Source: Novosphingobium aureum (GTDB taxonomy: Bacteria; Pseudomonadota; Alphaproteobacteria; Sphingomonadales; Sphingomonadaceae). Taken from it: 64,000 nucleotides of DNA. The notes under the pieces were generated by a model. It was not told the origin of the DNA. It searched no databases and was given only the letters and a program-made list of their open reading frames with translations. The stretch's first letter is position 1. Every line of letters begins with the position of its first letter. Positions 19,862 through 27,407 of this stretch are shown here, in pieces. The stretch lies in NCBI RefSeq assembly GCF_015865035.1, contig NZ_JADZGI010000001.1, positions 1,984,001 through 2,048,000 of the forward strand, in the 5' to 3' direction. The translations under genes were made by a program, and so were the position numbers.

Positions 19862-20242
19862 ATGACCGAAGACTACCGTGAACCCGTGATCCGGGTCACT
19901 GCCATGCCTGCCGATACCAATGCCTACGGCGATATCTTCGGTGGCTGGCTGGTCAGCCAGATGGACATGGCGGCGGGTCTCATTGCGGCGCGCTTCTCGC
20001 GCGGGCGTGCGGTGACGATCGCCATGGACGGCATGCAGTTCCACAAGCCCGTCAAGATCGGTGACGAAGTCACCGTCTACGGCGATATCCGGAGGGTCGG
20101 ACGCACCTCGATGACCATTGCCATCGAGGCCTGGCGCCGCCACCGGCACGAAGAAGAGCGGGTGAAAGTGACCGAAGCGGTCTTCACCTTCGTTGCCATC
20201 GACGATGCGGGCGCTCCCCGCGCAATCGAACAGGAGAATTAA
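19862..20242 (+). CDS. Acyl-CoA thioesterase, YciA-like hotdog protein
   Basis: A 126-residue hotdog-fold acyl-CoA hydrolase with the complete motif NAYGDIFGGWLVSQMDMAA. The HKPVKIGDEVTVYG, GRTSMTIAIE and AVFTFVAID segments are also typical. It is a tandem paralogue of the preceding gene. It lies between PDH E2 and E3, and its last codons contain the ribosome-binding site (CAGGAGAA) of lpd. In this context it may hydrolyse short acyl-CoA to protect the CoA pool, but the substrate is not shown by sequence. Confidence 0.86.
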   Translation: MTEDYREPVIRVTAMPADTNAYGDIFGGWLVSQMDMAAGLIAARFSRGRAVTIAMDGMQFHKPVKIGDEVTVYGDIRRVGRTSMTIAIEAWRRHRHEEERVKVTEAVFTFVAIDDAGAPRAIEQEN

Positions 20243-20246
20243 GACA

Positions 20247-21659
20247 GTGGCAGACACCTATGACGTCATCGTCCTCGGTTCCGGCCCCGGCGGCTACGTT
20301 TCGGCGATCCGCGCTGCGCAGCTGGGTCTCAAGACGGCCATCGTCGAGCGCGAGCTGCTCGGCGGCATCTGCCTCAACTGGGGCTGCATCCCGACCAAGG
20401 CGCTGCTGCGCTCGGCCGAGGTGTTCCACCAGATGCAGCACGCCAAGAACTACGGCTTGTCGGCCGAGAACATCACCGCCGATCTCGACGCGGTGGTCAA
20501 GCGTTCGCGCGGCGTCGCCAAGCAGCTCAATCAGGGCGTCACGCACCTGATGAAGAAGAACAAGATCGACGTGATCATGGGCACCGGCAAGCTCGTCGCG
20601 CCCGGCAAGCTTGAGGTCGAGGGCGAGAAGGGCAAGCAGACCGTCTCGGCCAAGCACGTCATCGTCGCGACCGGCGCCCGTGCGCGCGAACTGCCCTTCG
20701 CTCCGGTCGATGGCAAGCGCGTGTGGACCTACCGCCACGCGATGACCCCGACCGAGATGCCGACCAAGCTGCTGGTCATGGGTTCGGGCGCGATCGGCGT
20801 CGAGTTCGCCAGCTTCTACAACGACATGGGCGTCGACGTGACGATCGTCGAGATGCTCGACCGGATCATGCCGGTCGAGGACAAGGACGTCTCCGCGTTC
20901 ATGACCAAGGCGCTGACCAAGCAGGGCATGAAGATCCTGACCGAAGCTGCCGTGCAGGAGGTCAAGTCGGGCGCCAAGGACGTCAAGGTCAAGATCAAGG
21001 CCAAGGACGGCAAGGTCACCGAAGAGACCTTCAGCCACGTCATCTCGGCGGTCGGCATCGTGCCGAACACCGAGAACATCGGGCTCGAGGCGCTCAAGAT
21101 CGAGGCCGACCGCGGCTTCATCAAGATCGACGATTACGGCCGCACCTCGGTCAAGGGCGTGTGGGCCATCGGCGACTGCACCCCCGGGCCCTGGCTTGCA
21201 CACAAGGCCAGCCACGAGGGCGTTACTGCCGCGGAATCGATCGCCAAGGAACTGGGCAATAAGGACGTCCACCCCCACGGACTCGACCGCAACAACATCC
21301 CGGGCTGCACCTACTGCCACCCGCAGGTAGCCTCGGTCGGCATGACCGAAGCCAAGGCCAAGGAAGCCGGTTACACACTCAAGGTCGGCACCTTCCCGTT
21401 CATCGGCAACGGCAAGGCTATCGCGCTGGGCGAGCCCGAGGGCTTCGTGAAGACTGTGTTCGACGCGAAGACCGGCGAACTGCTGGGCGCGCACATGGTC
21501 GGCGCCGAGGTCACCGAGATGATCCAGGGCTATGTCGTGGGCAAAACGCTCGAGACCACCGAGGCCGAGCTGATGCAGACGGTGTTCCCGCACCCGACCA
21601 TCTCGGAATCGATGCACGAATCGGTGCTTGCCGCCTTCGGCCGCGCGATCCACATCTGA
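20247..21659 (+). CDS. lpd: Dihydrolipoamide dehydrogenase (E3)
   Basis: A flavoprotein disulfide reductase that reoxidises the E2-bound dihydrolipoyl group with NAD+. In 470 residues it has the FAD motif VIVLGSGPGGYVSA, the redox-active Cys pair GGICLNWGCIPTKALL and the NAD motif LLVMGSGAIGVEFASFY. It also has the second FAD contact VWAIGDCTPGPWLAHKA and the active-site His-Glu segment FPHPTISESMHE. The start is GTG at 20247 (ADTYDVIVLG) with an SD inside the preceding gene; the frame is open 18 codons further upstream. A terminator follows. Confidence 0.97.
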   Translation: MADTYDVIVLGSGPGGYVSAIRAAQLGLKTAIVERELLGGICLNWGCIPTKALLRSAEVFHQMQHAKNYGLSAENITADLDAVVKRSRGVAKQLNQGVTHLMKKNKIDVIMGTGKLVAPGKLEVEGEKGKQTVSAKHVIVATGARARELPFAPVDGKRVWTYRHAMTPTEMPTKLLVMGSGAIGVEFASFYNDMGVDVTIVEMLDRIMPVEDKDVSAFMTKALTKQGMKILTEAAVQEVKSGAKDVKVKIKAKDGKVTEETFSHVISAVGIVPNTENIGLEALKIEADRGFIKIDDYGRTSVKGVWAIGDCTPGPWLAHKASHEGVTAAESIAKELGNKDVHPHGLDRNNIPGCTYCHPQVASVGMTEAKAKEAGYTLKVGTFPFIGNGKAIALGEPEGFVKTVFDAKTGELLGAHMVGAEVTEMIQGYVVGKTLETTEAELMQTVFPHPTISESMHESVLAAFGRAIHI

Positions 21660-21688
21660 TCGCACGCTGCCAGCAGCGACGAATAGGA

Positions 21689-21720
21689 AAGGGCGGGCCG
21701 TTCGGTCCGCCCTTCTCGTT
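21689..21720 (+). terminator. Terminator after lpd
   Basis: An 11-bp stem AAGGGCGGGCC/GGTCCGCCCTT with a GTTC tetraloop is followed by CTCGTTT. It lies between the convergent lpd and SIMPL genes and can serve both. Confidence 0.75.
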
Positions 21721-21725
21721 TGTGC

Positions 21726-22526
21726 TCAGGTCACGAGTGCATAGGCAACCATGATCTGGACGCTCGTTTCGATGGCAGCAGGGGTAAGCTTCACGCCCAC
21801 GGGAGGTGGCGGCGGCGGGGGAGGCGGTGCGACATTCATCGCAGGGGGTGACGAGCCTTCCCGTTCCTCGAACTCGAGCGAGATTTCGCGATAGTTGGCG
21901 TCCTGAATGCGCTGCACAGGGCCCAGCTTCATGCCGCTTCCCGTGGCGATGAGGCTGCCTTGCTGCCGGGCATCGGCAAGCGCGCGCCGCATGGCCTCGC
22001 GTTCGGCTTCACGCGGATCGGAGAGTTCGAAGCGCGCGACATTGGGGTTGAGCGCGCCGTTTCTTCCGATCAGTCCGGCAAGTGTACCGGCATCCTCGAC
22101 CTTGTCCGTCCTTAGGGTGACCTTTACCTCGGCAGTATAGCCAAGGATTGCGCATTCGCCTTGGGACAGACGGGCAGGACTGTATGATGACATGTTGCAG
22201 TTCTGGCCCCGAACCGGGCGGATCGAGAGCGTACCGGTCTCGATCTTCCGGGGCTTGCCCACAAAGCCGTACGCGGCACGCTCGGTCGCTTCGGAACGGA
22301 CCTTGAGCTGTTTCAGAGCGTCATCGGACGTGGTGCCTTCGCCGCGCAGATCATAGGTGATCACGGCTATGTCGGGCTCGGTCTTCACGGTTCCTTTGGC
22401 CGAGACCAGAATGCGCGGGGCTTCCTGCGCCGTCGCTATGCCGGGCAGGGCGCAGGCAAGACCGGCCATGAGCGCAAGTGAATGGACGGCGCACAACTGC
22501 CTGCCCACGGTGTTGATAGGATGCAT
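21726..22526 (-). CDS. Exported SIMPL-domain (DUF541) protein
   Basis: A 266-residue periplasmic protein. It has an N-terminal signal peptide (hydrophobic SLALMAGLACALPGIATA before QEAPR), then the SIMPL/DUF541 domain: RILVSAKGTVKTEPDIAVITYDLRGEG. A Pro run of nine residues lies near the C-terminus before VGVKLTPAAIETSVQIMVAYAL. SIMPL proteins are linked to oxidative stress defence and outer-membrane integrity, without a defined activity. The frame is open to 23054, but the ATG at 22526, preceded by GAGGAGAGA, starts the signal peptide. Confidence 0.88.
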   Translation of the reverse strand: MHPINTVGRQLCAVHSLALMAGLACALPGIATAQEAPRILVSAKGTVKTEPDIAVITYDLRGEGTTSDDALKQLKVRSEATERAAYGFVGKPRKIETGTLSIRPVRGQNCNMSSYSPARLSQGECAILGYTAEVKVTLRTDKVEDAGTLAGLIGRNGALNPNVARFELSDPREAEREAMRRALADARQQGSLIATGSGMKLGPVQRIQDANYREISLEFEEREGSSPPAMNVAPPPPPPPPPVGVKLTPAAIETSVQIMVAYALVT

Positions 22527-22612
22527 GCTCTCTCCTCGGGCGCGTAAAAACCGGACGCCGAAGAGAGGCTTACGTAATTGAGATGAAGGGGCAAGTACGC
22601 TGTGCGTCGTCC

Positions 22613-22948
22613 TCAGGCTCCGGCCCGCATCACGATGTGCTCGAACACCGCGACGTGGAGCGGTTCGGCGAATTCGCAGCCGATTGCATTGTCTCGAGCC
22701 CAGCAGATGCGGGCGCTGAGCATCTGCAGGCCGGGGATGCGGATGCGCAGCGGCATGGCGGTGCTCGCGTCGGGGAGCCATGCGATGCGAAAGCCGCCCG
22801 GCGAGAGGTCCTCGAGACGGGCCGTCTTCCACGGGCGCGAGCCCTGCCGCACCTCGCACAGCAGGCTGAGCGCGGCGCGGCTCGCGCCATGCCCTTCGCT
22901 GCGGGCATCCGCGTTGGTCTCGCGGACCGGTAAGGTGCCTTGCTGCAT
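22613..22948 (-). CDS. PilZ-domain protein lacking the RxxxR motif
   Basis: An 111-residue PilZ-like protein. EDLSPGGFRIAW is the D/N-x-S-x-x-G half of the c-di-GMP-binding signature. The N-terminal RxxxR half is not present (RSEGHGASRAALSL has Arg eight apart). It may thus bind c-di-GMP poorly, or be a degenerate PilZ as in several sphingomonad proteins. The ATG at 22948 is chosen because GGAGG lies 5 bases before it; longer starts at 22963 and 22999 lack a good SD. Confidence 0.75.
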   Translation of the reverse strand: MQQGTLPVRETNADARSEGHGASRAALSLLCEVRQGSRPWKTARLEDLSPGGFRIAWLPDASTAMPLRIRIPGLQMLSARICWARDNAIGCEFAEPLHVAVFEHIVMRAGA

Positions 22949-23047
22949 TCGTGCCTCCGTCATTGGTGCGAGGGCACTTGCATCGACACTGGTTACCAAG
23001 GCGTTGCAACAGGTTACGTGGTGATGCGGGAACTTGCGTCAAGCTGT

Positions 23048-23093
23048 GGACCACCTGTGGAAAAGGCGTGGAATGCCTGTCGACAGGTGGTCC
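23048..23093 (-). terminator. Long inverted repeat downstream of prpE
   Basis: Perfect 11-bp arms GGACCACCTGT/ACAGGTGGTCC enclose 24 bases that contain an inner AGGC/GCCT pairing. Read on the minus strand it lies 23 bases past the prpE stop, so it most likely terminates the prpE transcript. The T tract on that strand is weak. Confidence 0.55.
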
Positions 23094-23115
23094 GGATCAT
23101 TTTCGCCGCGCTGGT

Positions 23116-24999
23116 CTAGGCAACCTTCGCGGAGGCGACCTTCTCGCGGATTGTCGCGATCGCGGTCGGGTCCTCGATCGTCGGCGGTACCGGGAAGTCC
23201 TCGCCGGCCATGATCTTGCGCAGGACATTGCGCAGGATCTTGCCCGAGCGGGTCTTGGGCAGCTGGCGAACGACGAAGGCCGTCTTGAGCGCGGCGACCG
23301 CGCCCAGTTCCTCGCGCACGCGCGCGATCACCCGCTTGTCCATCGTGTCCAGCTCGAGCGCGCCGGCACGCGCGACGACGAAGGCAACCGGTATCTGCCC
23401 CTTGAGCGCGTCGTCGGCACCGATCACCGCGCATTCGGCGACCCCGTCGACCCCGGCAACGAGCTGTTCCATCTGCCCGGTCGAGAGACGGTGCCCGGCG
23501 ACATTGATGATGTCGTCGGTGCGGCCCATGATGTGCAGGAAGCCGTCCTCGTCGAAGTGCCCGGCATCGCCGGTCTCATAGTAGCCGGGAAAGCCGGTGA
23601 AGTTCTTCTCGTAGCCTGCAGGGTTGTTCCAGAGACTGCGGAAGGCACAGGGAGCGAGCGGCGTGCGCATGGCGACAGCGCCGCTCTGACCGGCGGGCAG
23701 GGGCTGCCCTTCCTCGGAGAGGATCGCGAACTGGTAGCCGGGAACAGGAAAGCCCGCGCTGCCTGCCTTGCGCCGGGTGTCGCCCAGCCCGAAACAGGTG
23801 GCGATGGCTGGTGCGCCCAGTTCGGTCTGCCACCAGTGGTCGATCACCGGTAGCCCGGTATGTTCCTCGGCCCAAGCAATCGTCTGCGGATCGGCGCGCT
23901 CGCCTGCAAGGAACATGACCTTGAGATTGCCGGTCCCGATTTCCTTCAGGTAACGGGCCTCGGGGTCTTCCTTGCGGATGGCGCGGATCGCGGTGGGGGC
24001 GGTGAAGAAGGTGCTGACATTGTGCCTCTTGATCACGCGCCAGAAGGTGCCCGGATCGGGGGTGCCGACGGGCTTGCCCTCGAACAGCACGGTCGTCGCG
24101 CCGACCAGCAGCGGGGCGTAGACGATGTAGCTGTGCCCCACGACCCAGCCCACGTCCGAGGCGGCCCAGAACACGTCGCCCGGCCCGATGTCGTAGATCG
24201 CGCCCATCGTCCATGCGAGGTTGACGGCGTGGCCACCGTTCTCGCGCACCACGCCCTTTGGGGTGCCCGTCGTGCCCGAGGTATAGAGGATGTAGAGCGG
24301 ATCGCTGGCGGCGAGCGTGGCGCAAGGCGGAACCGGAGCATCAGCCGTCGCCTCGCGTAGCGCCATCCAGTCGTGGTCGCGCGGCGCCTCAAGCTGCGCA
24401 GCAAGCTGCTCGCGCTGGTAGACGACCACGCCCTCGACCGCGTGAGCGGCGCTGGCGAGCGCCTCGTCAACAAGAGGCTTATAGGGGAGGACCTTGCTGC
24501 CCTCGATCCCGCAGCTGGCGGTCATCACGAGCAGGGGCGTGGCATCGTCGATGCGCTTGGCCAGTTCGTGCGCGGCAAAACCGCCGAACACGACCGAGTG
24601 GATCGCGCCGAGCCGCGCGCAGGCGAGCATGGCAAACACGGTCTGGGGGATCATCGGCATGTAGATCACGACCCGGTCGCCCTTGGTTACGCCGAGCGAG
24701 GCGAGCATCGCCGCGACCCGCCCGACTTCGTCCTGCAACTCGGCATAGGTCCAGGCCTGTTCGCTACCGGTGACCGGGCTGTCATAGATGAGGGCGGTGC
24801 CATCGCCGCGTCCCCCCGCGACGTGGCGATCCACCGCGTTGTAGCAGGTGTTGAGCGTGCCGCCGGCAAACCAGCCTGCCTTTGGCTCGTAAGCGCGGGC
24901 AGGTGGTTCGATCCAGTCGATCGCCCGCGCTGCATCCATCCAGAAGCATTCGGGGTCCTCGATACTGTCACGCCAGGCTTGCCGGTAGACGTCGCTCAT
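23116..24999 (-). CDS. prpE: Propionyl-CoA synthetase (PrpE-like acyl-CoA ligase)
   Basis: An AMP-forming acyl-CoA synthetase of 627 residues that probably activates propionate. The N-terminal half DPECFWMDAARAIDWIEPP is the acetyl/propionyl-CoA synthetase N-domain. YILYTSGTTGTPKGVVR is the P-loop, YETGDAGHFDEDGFLHIMGRTDD the hinge, and PKTRSGKILR near residue 575 carries the catalytic Lys that is the known acetylation site in this family. GWFAGGTLNTCYNAVDRHV is more like PrpE than Acs. The start at 24999 is preceded by AAAGGAGGAG; the frame is open further upstream. A GNAT gene lies 40 bases upstream on the same strand. Confidence 0.9.
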   Translation of the reverse strand: MSDVYRQAWRDSIEDPECFWMDAARAIDWIEPPARAYEPKAGWFAGGTLNTCYNAVDRHVAGGRGDGTALIYDSPVTGSEQAWTYAELQDEVGRVAAMLASLGVTKGDRVVIYMPMIPQTVFAMLACARLGAIHSVVFGGFAAHELAKRIDDATPLLVMTASCGIEGSKVLPYKPLVDEALASAAHAVEGVVVYQREQLAAQLEAPRDHDWMALREATADAPVPPCATLAASDPLYILYTSGTTGTPKGVVRENGGHAVNLAWTMGAIYDIGPGDVFWAASDVGWVVGHSYIVYAPLLVGATTVLFEGKPVGTPDPGTFWRVIKRHNVSTFFTAPTAIRAIRKEDPEARYLKEIGTGNLKVMFLAGERADPQTIAWAEEHTGLPVIDHWWQTELGAPAIATCFGLGDTRRKAGSAGFPVPGYQFAILSEEGQPLPAGQSGAVAMRTPLAPCAFRSLWNNPAGYEKNFTGFPGYYETGDAGHFDEDGFLHIMGRTDDIINVAGHRLSTGQMEQLVAGVDGVAECAVIGADDALKGQIPVAFVVARAGALELDTMDKRVIARVREELGAVAALKTAFVVRQLPKTRSGKILRNVLRKIMAGEDFPVPPTIEDPTAIATIREKVASAKVA

Positions 25000-25039
25000 T
25001 TTTCCTCTCCTCCTTTGATTTCTCTGCCTGCGTTTCTCG

Positions 25040-25555
25040 TCAGGGGAACGTCTTGGACAGGATGACCAGCGTCGGGTCTCCCTCGAAGGGTTCGGGCTTG
25101 AAGCCCTTCTCGCGTTCAAGTTCGATCGCGGCGTGATTGTCGCGGCTCTCGATCGCGATCACCTTGCGGCAGCCGCGCTCGCGCGCCTGGGTGCCGAGGA
25201 AATCGAGCATGGCCCAGCCCACGCCCTTGCCGCGGTGCGAGGCGCTGACCGAGATCGCGATCTCGCCGGTCTCCATCGGCCCGTCGCAAGCGAGCAGGCC
25301 CGAGGCGACCAGTTCGCTCGTCTCCTTGTTGAAGCCGAGCCAGGACTCGGTGCGGAAATGGTCGGCCTTGACCAGCGGCGCGAGCTGGTCCGCACTCACA
25401 TGCGCGGCGGCAGCGAGAAAGCGGAAGCGCCGGTCCTCGGCGCTGACGCGGTCGAAAAAGGCGGTAAGCAGGCCGATGTCGTCCTCGGTGGCGGGACGTA
25501 CGTCGATCTCGATGCCCGAGCGGGTGGGAAGGGTGGTGGCGGTGATCGTGGACAT
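25040..25555 (-). CDS. GNAT acetyltransferase, possible regulator of acyl-CoA synthetases
   Basis: A single-domain Gcn5-type acetyltransferase of 171 residues. IEIDVRPATEDDIGLLTAFFDRVS opens the fold, and SVSASHRGKGVGWAMLDFL is the acetyl-CoA-binding motif A. The sequence is reminiscent of the C-terminal domain of Pat-type protein acetyltransferases, which inactivate Acs and PrpE by acetylating the Lys in PxxxSGK. Placement directly upstream of prpE and 3.5 kb from acs, both with PKTRSGK, supports that role by inference. The target is not proven. Confidence 0.78.
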   Translation of the reverse strand: MSTITATTLPTRSGIEIDVRPATEDDIGLLTAFFDRVSAEDRRFRFLAAAAHVSADQLAPLVKADHFRTESWLGFNKETSELVASGLLACDGPMETGEIAISVSASHRGKGVGWAMLDFLGTQARERGCRKVIAIESRDNHAAIELEREKGFKPEPFEGDPTLVILSKTFP

Positions 25556-25676
25556 GATAACTGCTCCGATGAGAAGGGAGATGGCGTTACCTTAGGCTCC
25601 GTGTCCCGGCCGTACCTTGATCGAAATCAGGGGCACGGCCGGGGACGGGAGCGGTGTGTAGGCAGGGACCGTCAGG

Positions 25677-27344
25677 TCATCCGTCGATGTTCCTGCGGAA
25701 GGTCTCGGGCAGGAACAGCAGGCCGATGACGACAGTGGCTGCCGCGACGACCACGGGATACCACAAGCCATAGTAGATGTCCCCGGTGGCAGCGACCATC
25801 GCGAAGGCCGTGGTCGGCAGGAAACCGCCGAACCAGCCATTGCCCAGGTGATAGGGAAGCGACATCGAGGTGTAGCGGATACGGGTCGGGAACAGCTCGA
25901 CGAGCATCGCGGCGATGGGGCCGTAGACCATGGTCACCAGCAGCACGAGATAGAACAGGATCGCGACGACCTTGACCTTGTCCATCTGCGCCGGGTCGGC
26001 CTTTTCGGGGTAGCCTGCACTGGCGAGCGCAGCGCTGATCTGGCCCTGGTAGGCCGTGATCGCCTCGGCGCGGGTCGCACCGGCGAGCTTGGCCGGATCG
26101 GGCGCGGGCAGAGACTGGCCGCCGATCGAGATCGCAGCGATGGTGCCCGCCGGTGCCTCGACGTTCGCATAGTTGATGCCGTTCTTGGCGAGATAGGACT
26201 TGGCGATGTCGCAGCTCGAGCTGTCGAACTTGTTCTTGCCGATCGGGTCGAACTGGAACGAACACTCGGCCTCGCTGGCGGTTACCACGACCGGTGCGTT
26301 GCGGGTCGCGGCGGCGAGAGCGGGGTTGGCTGCGTTAGACAGGGCGTGGAACGCCGGGAAGTAGCTGATCGCGGCGAGCACGCAGCCGCCAAGGATGATG
26401 TACTTGCGCCCGATGCGATCAGACAGCCAGCCGAAGAAGACGAAGAACGGCGTGCCCAGCGCAAGCGCGATGGCGATGAGGTAGTTGGTCGTCGCCCCGT
26501 CCACCTTGAGGATCTTCTCGAGGTAGAACATCGCGTAGAACTGGCCGGTGTACCAGACCACGGCCTGACCCGCGACGGCACCGAAAAGCGCGATCAGCAC
26601 GAACTTGAGGTTGCCCCATTCCCCGAAGGCTTCCTTGATCGGGGCCTTGGAGGTCGTGCCTTCCTCCTTCATCTTCTGGTAGACCGGGCTCTCGTTGAGC
26701 TGCAGGCGAATGTACATCGAGACGATGAGCAGGATCGCCGAGAGCAGGAACGGCACGCGCCAGCCCCAGCCCGAGAAGGTGTCCTCGCCCATGCCCGTGC
26801 GCACGCCCAGCACGACCAGCAGTGCGGCGAAAAGGCCGAAAGTGGCGGTGATCTGGATGAAGCTGGTGTAGAGCCCGCGCTTGTTCTCGGGCGCGTGCTC
26901 GGCAACGTAGGTCGCCGCGCCGCCGTACTCACCGCCCAGTGCAAGGCCCTGGATGATGCGCAGCGTCACGAGGATGATGGGAGAGGCGATACCGATGGTG
27001 TCGTAGCCGGGCAGGAGGCCGACCGAGAAAGTCGAGATGCCCATCAGGCCCATGGTCACGAGGAAAGTGTACTTGCGCCCGACGAGGTCGCCGACCCGAC
27101 CGAACACCAGTGCACCGAAGGGGCGCACCGCAAAGCCGGCCGCGAAGGCGCCGAGCGCGAGGATGAACCCGGTGGTCTCGTTGACGCCCGAGAAGAACAC
27201 CCGCGAGATGAAGCTCGCGAGCAGTCCGTACAGGTAGAAGTCATACCATTCGAATACGGTGCCGAGCGAGGAAGCGGTGATGACCAGCTTCTCGCGGCCG
27301 GTGGCCTTGTGATGTCTTGGCAAGGCTTGGTAGCTCGTGGCCAT
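25677..27344 (-). CDS. MFS transporter, MHS type, in the acetate/propionate cluster
   Basis: A 555-residue MHS-type carrier. SSLGTVFEWYDFYLYG is helix 1; GDLVGRKYTFLVT and DRIGRKYIILGG are loop motifs. It carries the same kind of hydrophilic insert as the carrier at 7594-9228, here about 125 residues with Cys in AECSFQFD and SSCDIAKS. It sits between the GNAT gene and a DcaP-like porin, all on the minus strand. It is therefore a candidate inner-membrane carrier for the short-chain acids activated by prpE and acs. The substrate is inferred from context only. Confidence 0.88.
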   Translation of the reverse strand: MATSYQALPRHHKATGREKLVITASSLGTVFEWYDFYLYGLLASFISRVFFSGVNETTGFILALGAFAAGFAVRPFGALVFGRVGDLVGRKYTFLVTMGLMGISTFSVGLLPGYDTIGIASPIILVTLRIIQGLALGGEYGGAATYVAEHAPENKRGLYTSFIQITATFGLFAALLVVLGVRTGMGEDTFSGWGWRVPFLLSAILLIVSMYIRLQLNESPVYQKMKEEGTTSKAPIKEAFGEWGNLKFVLIALFGAVAGQAVVWYTGQFYAMFYLEKILKVDGATTNYLIAIALALGTPFFVFFGWLSDRIGRKYIILGGCVLAAISYFPAFHALSNAANPALAAATRNAPVVVTASEAECSFQFDPIGKNKFDSSSCDIAKSYLAKNGINYANVEAPAGTIAAISIGGQSLPAPDPAKLAGATRAEAITAYQGQISAALASAGYPEKADPAQMDKVKVVAILFYLVLLVTMVYGPIAAMLVELFPTRIRYTSMSLPYHLGNGWFGGFLPTTAFAMVAATGDIYYGLWYPVVVAAATVVIGLLFLPETFRRNIDG

Positions 27345-27407
27345 TGCACTCTCTCCCGGTTGTGGCCGGCGCCGCTGCGGGCACCGGGTGTTTGCTTGGT
27401 TATGCCG

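Noticed and set aside
21726..23054. A single 442-residue minus-strand protein from 23054
   Set aside because: The upstream half has no family features and runs through the PilZ gene in another frame. The real SIMPL protein starts at 22526 with a signal peptide and SD.
23048..23093. DnaA boxes (TTTTCCACAG) in the hairpin after prpE
   Set aside because: Only one near match occurs, without AT-rich DNA or further boxes; a terminator is simpler.
25603..25646. Terminator upstream of the GNAT gene
   Set aside because: The arms GTCCCGGCCGT and ACGGCCGGGGAC pair imperfectly around a 21-base loop without a T tract, so it is too weak to list.
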